Shown: positions 1-7,137 of the stretch, one piece after another | Numbering within the stretch: the stretch's first letter is position 1 | Layout of the letters: each line of letters begins with the position of its first letter | Source of the DNA: Nitrospirota bacterium | GTDB taxonomy: Bacteria > Nitrospirota > Nitrospiria > Nitrospirales > NS-4 | DNA length: 11,444 bases | Direction: 5' to 3' | Assembly: GCA_005877525.1 (NCBI GenBank) | Contig: VBON01000018.1 | Coordinates: 1 to 11,444 of the forward strand | Notes under the pieces: generated by a model | Told to the model about the DNA's origin: nothing | Seen by the model: only the letters and a program-made list of their open reading frames with translations | Databases searched by the model: none | Program-made: the position numbers and the translations under genes

Positions 1-365
1 TGGACGGGATGCCGGTCCTTGGTCAATCCGGCCCAATACAAATTCCACCCGGCAAGTTATTGGTTAACAGAGAGGGAGAAGTCACGGTGGATGGTGCGAC
101 CATTGATACCTTAAAAATTGTAAAGCTCAAGGACCTAGGATCCAGCACCAGAGTGGGAGAGCGATACATCACCAAGGGGCCGGTCGAACCCGCGCCGTCA
201 ACGAGTATCCAACAAGGCAGCTTGGAAGAGTCGAATGTGAATGCGATCGAAGAGTTCGTCGGGCTCGTGGATATCAGCCGGCAGTACGAAGCGGCGCAGA
301 AGGTCATTCAGTCAATGGATGAGGCGACGAAACAAGCGGTGAATGAGATCGCACGGCCCGTTTGA
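1..365 (+). CDS. flgF: Flagellar basal-body rod protein FlgF, C-terminal part (5' end outside window)
   Basis: The reading frame is open from the window edge (first full codon at base 3) to a TGA at 363-365, so only about the last 120 residues are present. The visible part has the late core of a rod/hook protein (VLGQSGPIQIPPG, then a region around VTVDGATIDTLKIVKL). It ends with the C-terminal helix signature of axial rod proteins: ESNVNAIEEFVGLVDISRQYEAAQKVIQSMDEA spans about residues 76-108 counted from the internal ATG at 9. FlgF is a proximal/distal rod subunit that spans the periplasm. The call FlgF rather than FlgG rests on the position directly before a complete flgG and on the DISRQYEAAQKVIQ form of the C-terminus. 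The ATG at 9 is internal, not the true start. Confidence 0.85.
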   Translation, partial: DGMPVLGQSGPIQIPPGKLLVNREGEVTVDGATIDTLKIVKLKDLGSSTRVGERYITKGPVEPAPSTSIQQGSLEESNVNAIEEFVGLVDISRQYEAAQKVIQSMDEATKQAVNEIARPV

Positions 366-410
366 TGAGAACAGTCACGAGTCACCCATAATGAGATCCG
401 GAGGACGAAG

Positions 411-1199
411 ATGATCAGAGCAATGTGGACTGCGGCATCGGGTATGGCCGCACAACAACTCAACATGGATGTGCTGGCCCATAACCTGGCTAACACCAAC
501 ACCGTCGGATTCAAGCGTAGCCGCGCTGACTTCCAAGACATGCTTTATCAAACCTTGCGGACCCCGGGGGCCAGCGCCTCGTCGGCCACGACGCTGCCGA
601 CGGGTATTCAGTTGGGAACGGGTGTGCGGGCGGTGGCGGTCCAAAAGATCTTCACCTCCGGAAGTCTCCAACAGACGCAAAATGAACTGGATATGGCGAT
701 CGAAGGCGACGGCTTCTTTCAAATAAGCCGGCCGGACGGCACCATCGCCTATTCGCGCAGTGGGGCGTTCAAAAAGAACAGCACCGGAGCGGTCGTCACT
801 TCGGACGGGGACCCAATCCTGCCGAACATCACGGTTCCGGCGAACACGATCAAACTCAGCATCGGCAGCGATGGCACCGTCTCGGCGCTCGCCGCCGGAG
901 CCACGACCTCGAGCCAAATCGGCTCACTGCAGTTGGCACGCTTCGACAATCCGGGCGGCCTCGATGCTCAGGGCAGCAATCTGTTCCTGCCGTCGGGGGC
1001 CTCTGGAGATCCCACCACGGGAGCTCCCGGAAGTCCAGGTTTCGGCACTCTCGCCCAGGGATTTGTGGAGAGCTCGAATGTGAACATCGCCGAAGAGATG
1101 GTCAATATGATCATTGGCCAGCGCAACTACGAGCTCAATGCGAAGGCCGTGCAAACGGCCGACGAGATGCTCCAGACCGCCAATGGGATCAAAAGGTAA
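411..1199 (+). CDS. flgG: Flagellar basal-body rod protein FlgG (distal rod)
   Basis: This 262-residue protein has the usual FlgG length. The N-terminus MIRAMWTAASGMAAQQLNMD followed by LAHNLANTNTVGFKRSRADFQDMLYQ is the conserved rod-protein motif and FlgG-specific extension. The middle has the ELDMAIEGDGFFQI motif (about residues 91-104). The C-terminus has QGFVESSNVNIAEEMVNMIIGQRNYELNAKAVQTADEML. FlgG builds the distal rod that passes through the P and L rings and carries the hook. A GGAGG Shine-Dalgarno sequence at 400-404 lies six bases before the ATG, which fixes the start. A 45-base gap separates it from flgF and five bases from flgA. Nothing is unusual in the protein. Confidence 0.96.
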   Translation: MIRAMWTAASGMAAQQLNMDVLAHNLANTNTVGFKRSRADFQDMLYQTLRTPGASASSATTLPTGIQLGTGVRAVAVQKIFTSGSLQQTQNELDMAIEGDGFFQISRPDGTIAYSRSGAFKKNSTGAVVTSDGDPILPNITVPANTIKLSIGSDGTVSALAAGATTSSQIGSLQLARFDNPGGLDAQGSNLFLPSGASGDPTTGAPGSPGFGTLAQGFVESSNVNIAEEMVNMIIGQRNYELNAKAVQTADEMLQTANGIKR

Positions 1200-1204
1200 C
1201 GCCA

Positions 1205-1903
1205 ATGCGAAGCCGTAAAGTCCACTCTGTTGCCAGTTTGTCCGTTGCCGTTGTCGCCGGCCTCTGTTTTAGCGTGGCCGTCTTTGCCATGGAGAAGGCG
1301 AAGACTTCGCAGGAAGAGGTCGTGACCGCTGCGCTGCGAGCGCATGTGGCAGAGGGGCTGCAGATCGATCCGGCAGCTGTCACCATTCGCATCATGTCAC
1401 CGTTGGACAGGGTGGAGATTGGTCCAGCGACGGCGATCAGGCATGTCGGGGCGGGAAGTCCTGTGGGCCGAGTAACATTCCTGATTGGTTCGGCGCGAGT
1501 GAATGCGGAAGTGGAGGCGGTCAAAGAGGTGGTCGTGGCCTCGCGCTTTCTTCGTCGCAACCAGTTGATGGAGCAGGCAGACGTTGTGAGAACCGCCATT
1601 CGGCTGATCTGGCCGGAAGGGCGCTATCTCGAAGACGTTGATCTGGTGGTCGGAAAACGTGTGACCCGGAGCGTGCCCGCCCATTTTCCCGTCACCGAGG
1701 ATGCTCTCGGCAATCCGTATACAATCCGGCAAGGCGCGCAGATCACCATTCAGTATCTCCAGGGACCGCTCAAGGTGGTGGCGCTCGGTCTTGCCAGAGA
1801 AGATGGGCCGGCGGGCGCGAGGATTCGTGTGACCAATTTGGATTCGAAAAAAGAATTGTGGGCGCGGGTGGTGGACGGCGAGACTGTCCAGGTAGGGCCA
1901 TAA
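1205..1903 (+). CDS. flgA: Flagellar P-ring assembly chaperone FlgA
   Basis: This 232-residue protein is a periplasmic chaperone needed for FlgI to polymerise into the P ring. The N-terminus is a Sec signal peptide: basic MRSRK, a hydrophobic stretch to about residue 27, and a likely cleavage after VFA (residue 28). From about residue 105 to the end it matches the SAF/ChapFlgA region: VVASRFLRRNQLMEQADVV, then GKRVTRSVPAHFPVTEDAL, QGAQITIQYLQGPLKVVALG and a terminal GARIRVTNLDSKKELWARVVDG. The ATG at 1205 follows the flgG stop by five bases, and AAAAGG at the end of flgG can serve as the ribosome-binding site. Its place between flgG and flgH fits a ring-assembly role. Confidence 0.92.
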   Translation: MRSRKVHSVASLSVAVVAGLCFSVAVFAMEKAKTSQEEVVTAALRAHVAEGLQIDPAAVTIRIMSPLDRVEIGPATAIRHVGAGSPVGRVTFLIGSARVNAEVEAVKEVVVASRFLRRNQLMEQADVVRTAIRLIWPEGRYLEDVDLVVGKRVTRSVPAHFPVTEDALGNPYTIRQGAQITIQYLQGPLKVVALGLAREDGPAGARIRVTNLDSKKELWARVVDGETVQVGP

Positions 1904-1905
1904 TC

Positions 1906-2631
1906 ATGAAGCTATTCAGCTATCCTAGATCCCCCATCGGGAACAGAGCGATGCTTTTCGTGACACTGATAACATTCTTCAGCGGTTGCTCTTGGGTGAA
2001 TCCGACCGTGACCAAAACCTCGTCGCCCCCAGAGGCCGGAACCATGCCTCAGATCTCGCAGACGACGTCGGGCTCGCTCTGGAACGATAACGGAGAGTTC
2101 GCGCGTCTCTATTCGGACCTCCGGGCTTCACGGGTCGGAGATATTGTGACGATCCGGGTTACGGAAACCGCGAGCGGTGCCAAGACGGCCACCACTAAGA
2201 CCTCCAAAGACAGCGCGCTCGATGACTCCTTTAGCGGCACGTTCACCAGCTTTTTCGATCTTCCCGCACGCGCCCTCGCATTCCTGTCTCCCAGCGCCAG
2301 CATCAAGGTGAATACCAAAGACAGTTACGCCGGCAATGGCGCAACGACCCGCAATGACCAGTTGACGGCGAGCATGACTGCCATTGTCATGGAGGTCTAC
2401 CCCAATGGCAACCTCAAGATCTTCGGTCATCGCGAAGTGATCGTCAACAGCGAGCGGCAGACAATGGAACTGACCGGCATTATCCGTCCGATCGATGTCG
2501 ATTCGAAGAATGTCGTGCAGTCGACCTCAATTGCGGATGCGAAGATTTCCTATACCGGTTTTGGCGTGGTAGACGACAAGCAGCACCCGGGCTGGCTTGG
2601 GCGCATTATGAATTTTATCTCGCCTTTCTAA
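1906..2631 (+). CDS. flgH: Flagellar L-ring lipoprotein FlgH
   Basis: This 241-residue protein forms the outer-membrane L ring. The chosen ATG lies two bases after the flgA stop and gives a standard lipoprotein signal: basic/polar MKLFSYPRSPIGNR, hydrophobic AMLFVTLITF, and a lipobox FSGC with the lipidated cysteine at residue 28. Downstream are typical FlgH blocks: SLWNDNGEFARLYSDLRASRVGDIVTIRVTE (residues about 54-84), a variable serine/threonine-rich stretch, then VMEVYPNGNLKIFGHREVIVNSERQTMELTGIIRP and the end SIADAKISYTGFGVVDDKQHPGWLGRI. The open frame continues upstream to 1858, but that start lies inside flgA and adds 16 residues before the signal peptide. The ATG at 1951 would remove the basic n-region. 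Confidence 0.95.
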   Translation: MKLFSYPRSPIGNRAMLFVTLITFFSGCSWVNPTVTKTSSPPEAGTMPQISQTTSGSLWNDNGEFARLYSDLRASRVGDIVTIRVTETASGAKTATTKTSKDSALDDSFSGTFTSFFDLPARALAFLSPSASIKVNTKDSYAGNGATTRNDQLTASMTAIVMEVYPNGNLKIFGHREVIVNSERQTMELTGIIRPIDVDSKNVVQSTSIADAKISYTGFGVVDDKQHPGWLGRIMNFISPF

Positions 2632-2641
2632 AGGAGCAGTT

Positions 2642-3865
2642 ATGAATTGTCATTCGGAGCGGATTAAGAAGGGGGCGGGCAACGTTTTTCTCTCGCTTAA
2701 CAGACAAGCGACGGCTCCTAAAACCTTCAAAAAAGTTGCCTGTCCCCTTCTGCTTCTGTCAGTGCTGTCGGTGGGCTTGCCGGTTGTGGTGCTGACGACC
2801 CATGCCGAGGGATCCCGCATCAAGGATGTGGCCAGCATCGACGGAGTGCGCGAGAACCAGTTAATGGGGTATGGGTTGGTCAGCGGCTTGCGGACCACCG
2901 GCGACAGCGTCGTTGGCGCACCGTTCACGATCCAAAGCTTGATCAGCATGATGAACCGGATGGGTGTGAACCTCACCCTTGATCCCAAACAGATCACGGC
3001 GAAGAACGTGGCCGCCGTCATCGTGACGGCCAAGCTGCCGGCGTTTGCCAAACCGGGGACTTCGATCGACGTCATCGTCTCCTCTATCGGAGACGCCAAG
3101 AGTTTACAGGGCGGCACCCTTCTAATGACGCCGTTGAAGGCGCCGGATGGACAGGTGTATGCCGTGGCGCAGGGGCCGGTTACGTTGGGGGGATTTCTCG
3201 GAGGCAAAGCGGGCGACACCACGTCGAAGAACCATACCAACGTCGGGCGAGTACCAAACGGGGCGATTGTGGAACGGGAAGTAAGCGTGGATCTCGCCTC
3301 CTGGGAATCGATCTCGGTCGTGCTGCATCAGCCGGATTTCACTACCGCCCTTCGCCTGTCAGAAGCCATCGACCATGTATTCGGTAAAGAAACCGCGCTG
3401 CCGGTGAGCGCCGGCGTCATCCAAGTGGCGATCCCGAAAGACTACCAAGGGCGTGTGGTGCAGTACCTGGCCGCCGTCGAAGGGCTGGACGTTCAGGTGG
3501 ATCAGCGGGCGCTGGTCGTGGTAAACGAGCGCACCGGCACGGTGGTCATGGGAGGCCATGTCCGCATCTCGACCGTCGCGGTCGCGCACGGCAATCTAAC
3601 CGTGCAGGTCAAGACCAAATTGAATGTCTCGCAGCCCAGCGCTCCGCTCATCGGGAACGCGGCGGGGCAGACCATCGTGACTCCTGAAGTCGAAACTACA
3701 GTTAAGGAGGACGAGGCCCGCCTACTATTGCTTGAGCAGTCCGTCACGCTGAGCGATGTGGTGAAGGCCTTGAATTCGGTCGGAGTGACACCTCGAGACA
3801 TGGTCGCGATTCTGCAGGCGCTGAAGGCAGCGGGCGCGCTCCAAGCCGACCTAGAGGTCATCTAA
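2642..3865 (+). CDS. flgI: Flagellar P-ring protein FlgI
   Basis: This 407-residue protein polymerises around the rod in the peptidoglycan layer to form the P ring. The conserved mature start is SRIKDVASIDGVRENQLMGYGLVSGLRTTGDS (about residues 58-89). It is followed by SLISMMNRMGVNLT, KNVAAVIVTAKLPAFAKPGTSIDVIVSSIGDAKSLQGGTLLMTPLKAPDGQVYAVAQGP, and the C-terminal TLSDVVKALNSVGVTPRDMVAILQALKAAGALQADLEVI. The signal peptide is unusual: about 31 mostly polar residues precede the hydrophobic core (about 34-52), with cleavage probably after THA at residue 55. The ATG has a strong AAGGAG site eight bases upstream, and no other in-frame start before the hydrophobic core looks credible. The stop overlaps the flgJ start by one base. 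Confidence 0.96.
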   Translation: MNCHSERIKKGAGNVFLSLNRQATAPKTFKKVACPLLLLSVLSVGLPVVVLTTHAEGSRIKDVASIDGVRENQLMGYGLVSGLRTTGDSVVGAPFTIQSLISMMNRMGVNLTLDPKQITAKNVAAVIVTAKLPAFAKPGTSIDVIVSSIGDAKSLQGGTLLMTPLKAPDGQVYAVAQGPVTLGGFLGGKAGDTTSKNHTNVGRVPNGAIVEREVSVDLASWESISVVLHQPDFTTALRLSEAIDHVFGKETALPVSAGVIQVAIPKDYQGRVVQYLAAVEGLDVQVDQRALVVVNERTGTVVMGGHVRISTVAVAHGNLTVQVKTKLNVSQPSAPLIGNAAGQTIVTPEVETTVKEDEARLLLLEQSVTLSDVVKALNSVGVTPRDMVAILQALKAAGALQADLEVI

Positions 3866-4269
3866 TGGACATTCTGGCCATTCAAGCGCTTGCGACCTCG
3901 GCCCCTTCGACTATGAGTGCCGGCGAGTCCCCTGCGAACAATCCAGCCGAGGTCGCACGGGTCCGGCAGCCTCCAACGAGCGCCGAGCGCGCGGCAATGA
4001 AGAAGGCGGCGACTGAATTCGAGTCGTTTTTCCTGTACTACATGCTGAAGACGATGCGCCAAGCCGTCCCCAAGGGGAAGCTGCTCGACTCAAAGGTCGG
4101 GGAGACGTATCTGGGGATGCTCGACCAGGAAGTGGCTAATCAGGCGGCCAAACAGGGCGGTTTCGGACTGGCCAAGTCTATTGAGCGTCAATTTTACCCC
4201 CCTCTTTCGGGCATCTCAAGTTTTCCGCCGGCTCCTCCGATAAAAAGTACTGAAGAGGAGGGACCCTAG
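3865..4269 (+). CDS. flgJ: Rod-binding protein FlgJ, hydrolase-less form
   Basis: This 134-residue protein matches only the N-terminal rod-binding (Rod-binding/FlgJ_N) half of enteric FlgJ. The diagnostic region is AAMKKAATEFESFFLYYMLKTMRQAVPKGKLLDS (about residues 43-76), then GETYLGMLDQEVANQAAKQGGFGLAKSIERQF. This part is thought to cap the growing rod in the periplasm. The C-terminal peptidoglycan hydrolase domain of the roughly 310-residue enteric protein is absent and the gene ends in a proline-rich tail, so another enzyme must clear the wall for the rod, as in many non-enteric bacteria. It overlaps flgI by one base (TAATG) and ends immediately before the flgM ATG. Its 3' end carries the sigma28-like promoter described at 4216-4243. 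Confidence 0.9.
   Translation: MDILAIQALATSAPSTMSAGESPANNPAEVARVRQPPTSAERAAMKKAATEFESFFLYYMLKTMRQAVPKGKLLDSKVGETYLGMLDQEVANQAAKQGGFGLAKSIERQFYPPLSGISSFPPAPPIKSTEEEGP
4216..4243 (+). promoter_or_regulatory. Candidate sigma28 (FliA) promoter for flgM
   Basis: Inside the 3' end of flgJ, TCAAGTTT at 4216-4223 and TCCGATAA at 4236-4243 each match seven of eight positions of the enteric FliA consensus (TAAAGTTT, GCCGATAA). The spacer is 12 bases where 11 is the norm. Transcription would begin near 4250, leaving a short leader with AGGAGG at 4256-4261 before the flgM ATG at 4270. In enterics flgM is also read from its own FliA promoter, giving feedback on the anti-sigma factor, so the position makes biological sense. 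It is a pattern match only. Confidence 0.5.
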
Positions 4270-4578
4270 ATGAATATTTCTGACAAGAGCCCGCTTCATG
4301 ACCTAGCCGGGCTGTTAGCAGGCTTACAAGACGTGAGCCCCGTCAAAAAGCAGGCACCCGCGGCGCTACCGACCGAGGACGCCAGCGATCAGGTGCGAAT
4401 TTCGACTCGCGCCAAGGAATTTCAGCGGGCCTATGAGCTCGTTGCTCAGGCTCCGGATATCCGAACGGAAAAGGTCACGAAGCTTCAAGATGCGATCAGC
4501 ACCGGAACGTATAACGTGCGCGGCGAACAGGTGGCGACCAAATTGATCACTCATACCATCCTCGACGCGATCCTGTAA
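4270..4578 (+). CDS. flgM: Anti-sigma28 factor FlgM
   Basis: This 102-residue protein has the usual FlgM size. It holds sigma28 (FliA) inactive until the hook is finished, then leaves through the flagellar export apparatus. The N-terminal half is low in structure-forming sequence. The C-terminal sigma-binding part is clear: DQVRISTRAKEFQRAYELVAQAPDIRTEKVTKLQDAISTGTYNVRGEQVATKLITHTILDAIL (about residues 40-102), with the family pattern R-x-E/K-KV-x-L-x-x-A-I-x-x-G-x-Y-x-V. The start directly abuts the flgJ stop and has a strong AGGAGG site eight bases upstream. It is followed by the chaperone gene flgN after nine bases. A possible sigma28 promoter precedes it. It could also be targeted by the STAS/HATPase pair at the end of the window, which is an inference. 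Confidence 0.92.
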   Translation: MNISDKSPLHDLAGLLAGLQDVSPVKKQAPAALPTEDASDQVRISTRAKEFQRAYELVAQAPDIRTEKVTKLQDAISTGTYNVRGEQVATKLITHTILDAIL

Positions 4579-4587
4579 GGAGCAGTT

Positions 4588-5106
4588 ATGAGTACCTCGT
4601 CTGAGCCGTTGGCTGTCGGCACACTCTTGGCAGCGCTCGGCGTCATCAGCGGTCTTCAGCGCGAACTGGCGGCCCTGCTAAACCATGAGCACCGGATCCT
4701 GACAGCCATGTCCGTAGAGGAGCTCCTGAAACTGGATGCCCAGAAGGAAGCGGTCTTGGAACGCATCCGGGTTCAGGCTCAAGAAGTGACAACCTGCATG
4801 AGTGCCCTTGCGCAGGCAATGAGACTGCCGGAGACCGAAGCCAGCAGTCTCTCGCGTCTCGCCAGCCATCTGAGAGAGCCCGATCGCACCCGACTTCGGC
4901 AGGCTCAGGAGGCGCTTATCGCCCTGACAGGAGCCGTCCGGGAACAGAACCGAGTGAACGATCGACTGATCCATGGCTGTCTGGCCTACGTGACGCAATT
5001 CATGAACCTCCTGCGCTCGATGCTCGCGGGCGTCCCGGGATACCTACCCAATGGCGCGGTCCAAGAATCTTCAGCGAGTGGACGCCTCCTCGCCCTCAAA
5101 GGCTAG
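4588..5106 (+). CDS. flgN: FlgN family export chaperone for FlgK and FlgL
   Basis: This 172-residue, mostly helical protein has a FlgN-like heptad pattern: LGVISGLQRELAALLNHEHRILTAMSVEELLKLDAQKEAVLERIRVQAQ at about residues 17-65, then RLASHLREPDRTRLRQAQEALIALTGAVREQNRVNDRLIHGCLAYVTQFMNLLRSML. FlgN binds the C-termini of FlgK and FlgL in the cytoplasm and delivers them to the export gate. The family is poorly conserved, so the call leans partly on its place between flgM and flgK. The start context AAGGAGCAGTTATGA is identical over 15 bases to that of flgI. The stop is followed by only 12 bases before flgK. Confidence 0.85.
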   Translation: MSTSSEPLAVGTLLAALGVISGLQRELAALLNHEHRILTAMSVEELLKLDAQKEAVLERIRVQAQEVTTCMSALAQAMRLPETEASSLSRLASHLREPDRTRLRQAQEALIALTGAVREQNRVNDRLIHGCLAYVTQFMNLLRSMLAGVPGYLPNGAVQESSASGRLLALKG

Positions 5107-5118
5107 CGGAACTTCCCA

Positions 5119-7128
5119 ATGGCTGGTCTATTTGCCATCTTTGACATAGCAAAACTGGGGCTGCAAGCCAATCAACGCGCGTTGCAGGTCGTCAGCCAAA
5201 ACCTCGCGAACGTAAATACCCCTGGGTTCTCCAGACAGGAAGCGGTCTTTCAGCAAACGGAAAGCATCAACGTCGGTGCCCAACTCCTTGGCACTGGCGT
5301 GGAGATCGTCCAAGTCCGCCGGCTCGTGAACAACTTCGTCGAGGCCCAGATCAACGTCTCGCAGCAGGACACCGGGCGGTTGCAAGCGCAACAGGACGCG
5401 TTCGCGCGGGTGGAAGGCATTTTCCCGGACACCGCAAATCAAGGAATCAATGCAGCCCTGAACGAGTTTTTCAATGCCTTCCGCGATGTCGCAAACAATC
5501 CGCAGGGGCAGACCGAGCGCACGGTGCTGCTGGACAAGGCGTCGACACTGTCGCAGCAGTTCAACAAGGTCGCAAACGATCTCACCCAGCTTCGCAGGGA
5601 TCTTAATGCGCAAGTAAACCAGACGATTTCCGAGGTGAACAGCCTGGCTTCGCAGATCGGGCAACTGAACGGCAAGATTACCATTGCTGAGGCGGGTGGC
5701 CTCACCGCGAACGACCTTCGAGACCAGCGCGGTCAGCTGCTGAACGAATTGGGAAAGCGCATTGAGATCCATACCTTCGAAGATGTGAGCGGGCAAGTCC
5801 AGGTGTTCGTCGGGCGAGGCAACCTTCTCGTGGAGCGGAACACGAGCCTGCCGCTGTCCGGCCAGGCGGTGGCCTCTAACGGAGGCTACGTCAATGTCTT
5901 TTCCAACGGGCATGATATCTCCTCTTTTATCGGCAACGGGACGCTTAATGGATTGCTGAGCCAGCGTGATACGACTATTCCCAATGTCCTGAATCAGATC
6001 AACACCCTGGGAGCATCCGTGGTCAATGAGGTGAACAAAGTTCACATCAATGGCTATGGTTTGGACAACAGCACGCGGAATAATTTCTTCTCTCCCCTTT
6101 CCATCACGGCGGCAGGCAAGAGCGGAAACACCGGTACAGGAACGATCGGCAGCGGTGCGATTACCGCGAATGGCCTGCTGACCATGCATGACTACGAGAT
6201 CCGGTTTTCCACACCGACTGCCTATTCCATCGTCGATAATACGACGGGGGCTACCATCAAAGGCAATTACACGGGAACCGCGATTACCGCGCCCACAAGC
6301 ACCGTGCCCGCTCTCATCATCGCCGGTACCAACGACACCTTGAACGTCACCGTTGACGGCGTCGCATCGGGCGCGATCACCCTGACCGGGGCGGCCACTC
6401 CTGGGAAGTCTTACACAAGCGGCGCCGACCTGGCCGCCGAGATTCAAACCCAGATCAATGCTGATGCCACCCTCACGGCGGCGGGTAAAAGCGTCGCCGT
6501 CACATATGACACCACCACCAATCGGTTCGTGATCATCTCAAATTCCGGCTCGGCCAGCTCGGCCGTCGGTGTCACAGGCGGCAACGCACGCGCCACCCTC
6601 GGGTTGCTGGCCGGCACAAGCACTGCGGCCTCCGGTACCTATGGCTCTCCGCAGACATTCAACTTCGACGGCATCAGCGTGCAGATTTCAGGGACGCCGG
6701 CCGCGGATGACGTTTTCGGGGCCAGTCCGACGACGGATGCGGCAAAGAACCTGGCGGTTGCCTTGACCGATTCCAACAAAGTGGCGGTCGCCGCGACGCA
6801 GGCCGGACTTCCGAACGATAATACCAATGCCTTCGCGATCGTCGCGCTGCAGACCAATACGCTCGTGACGCTCGGCCATGGAACCATGAGCACGTATTAC
6901 AGCACGCTGGCCTCGACGGTCGGCGGGAGCGCCCAAGCCAATGCCCAAGCCCTGAAGGGACAGGAAAGCGTCCAGAACCAGTTGGAAACCCTCCGCGGCC
7001 AGACGTCGGGCGTCTCTACCGATGAAGAACTCACGAACATGATCAAATTTGAGCGGTCGTATCAAGCTGCTGCGCATCTCATCAACACGGCGGATGAGCT
7101 GCTGCAGACATTGCTGGCAATAAAGTAA
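5119..7128 (+). CDS. flgK: Hook-associated protein 1, FlgK (enlarged)
   Basis: This is the first hook-filament junction protein, 669 residues against about 550 in E. coli. The N-terminus LFAIFDIAKLGLQANQRALQVVSQNLANVNTPGFSRQEAVF (4-44) carries the axial-protein motif. It is followed by the FlgK helical region with LNEFFNAFRDVANNPQGQTERTVLLDKASTLSQQFN (about 114-149) and RDQRGQLLNELGKRI. The C-terminus has GVSTDEELTNMIKFERSYQAAAHLINTADELLQTLLAIK. The extra length is in the surface-exposed middle. Residues about 399-503 form a flagellin-IN-like module (NDTLNVTVDGVASGAITLTG, LAAEIQTQINADATLTAAGKS) that closely resembles one in FlgL, followed by a FDGISVQISGTPAADDVF motif at 516-533. The ribosome-binding site is weak (GCGGAAC), suggesting translational coupling to flgN. 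Confidence 0.95.
   Translation: MAGLFAIFDIAKLGLQANQRALQVVSQNLANVNTPGFSRQEAVFQQTESINVGAQLLGTGVEIVQVRRLVNNFVEAQINVSQQDTGRLQAQQDAFARVEGIFPDTANQGINAALNEFFNAFRDVANNPQGQTERTVLLDKASTLSQQFNKVANDLTQLRRDLNAQVNQTISEVNSLASQIGQLNGKITIAEAGGLTANDLRDQRGQLLNELGKRIEIHTFEDVSGQVQVFVGRGNLLVERNTSLPLSGQAVASNGGYVNVFSNGHDISSFIGNGTLNGLLSQRDTTIPNVLNQINTLGASVVNEVNKVHINGYGLDNSTRNNFFSPLSITAAGKSGNTGTGTIGSGAITANGLLTMHDYEIRFSTPTAYSIVDNTTGATIKGNYTGTAITAPTSTVPALIIAGTNDTLNVTVDGVASGAITLTGAATPGKSYTSGADLAAEIQTQINADATLTAAGKSVAVTYDTTTNRFVIISNSGSASSAVGVTGGNARATLGLLAGTSTAASGTYGSPQTFNFDGISVQISGTPAADDVFGASPTTDAAKNLAVALTDSNKVAVAATQAGLPNDNTNAFAIVALQTNTLVTLGHGTMSTYYSTLASTVGGSAQANAQALKGQESVQNQLETLRGQTSGVSTDEELTNMIKFERSYQAAAHLINTADELLQTLLAIK
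6313..6627 (+). repeat. Flagellin-IN-like module in FlgK, related to the FlgL module
   Basis: This encodes FlgK residues 399-503. The pattern is NDTLxVxVDGxxSGxxTLT, a Y-S/A-G-x-x-LAAEIQxxINAD-x-TLxAAGKSV block and a final RxxxGLxxGT. The same pattern occurs in FlgL at 7609-7899. Over 6430-6495 and 7717-7782 the DNA aligns without gaps and about three quarters of bases agree by eye, so the two modules probably share a recent duplication or have exchanged sequence. Confidence 0.75.
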
Positions 7129-7137
7129 GGATCCTCT

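Noticed and set aside
934..952. TTGGCACG, resembling a sigma54 -24 element, in flgG
   Set aside because: The matching TTGC -12 element is absent at the required spacing, and the site is inside flgG with no gene start near.
1858..1905. Upstream extension of flgH
   Set aside because: It overlaps the end of flgA and would put 16 Gly/Arg-rich residues before a lipoprotein signal; the ATG at 1906 gives a normal one.
5128..6447. Long (439 aa) open frame on the minus strand inside flgK
   Set aside because: It is fully antisense to a clear flgK, its product has no recognisable domain, and long antisense frames are common opposite GC-rich genes with strong codon bias.
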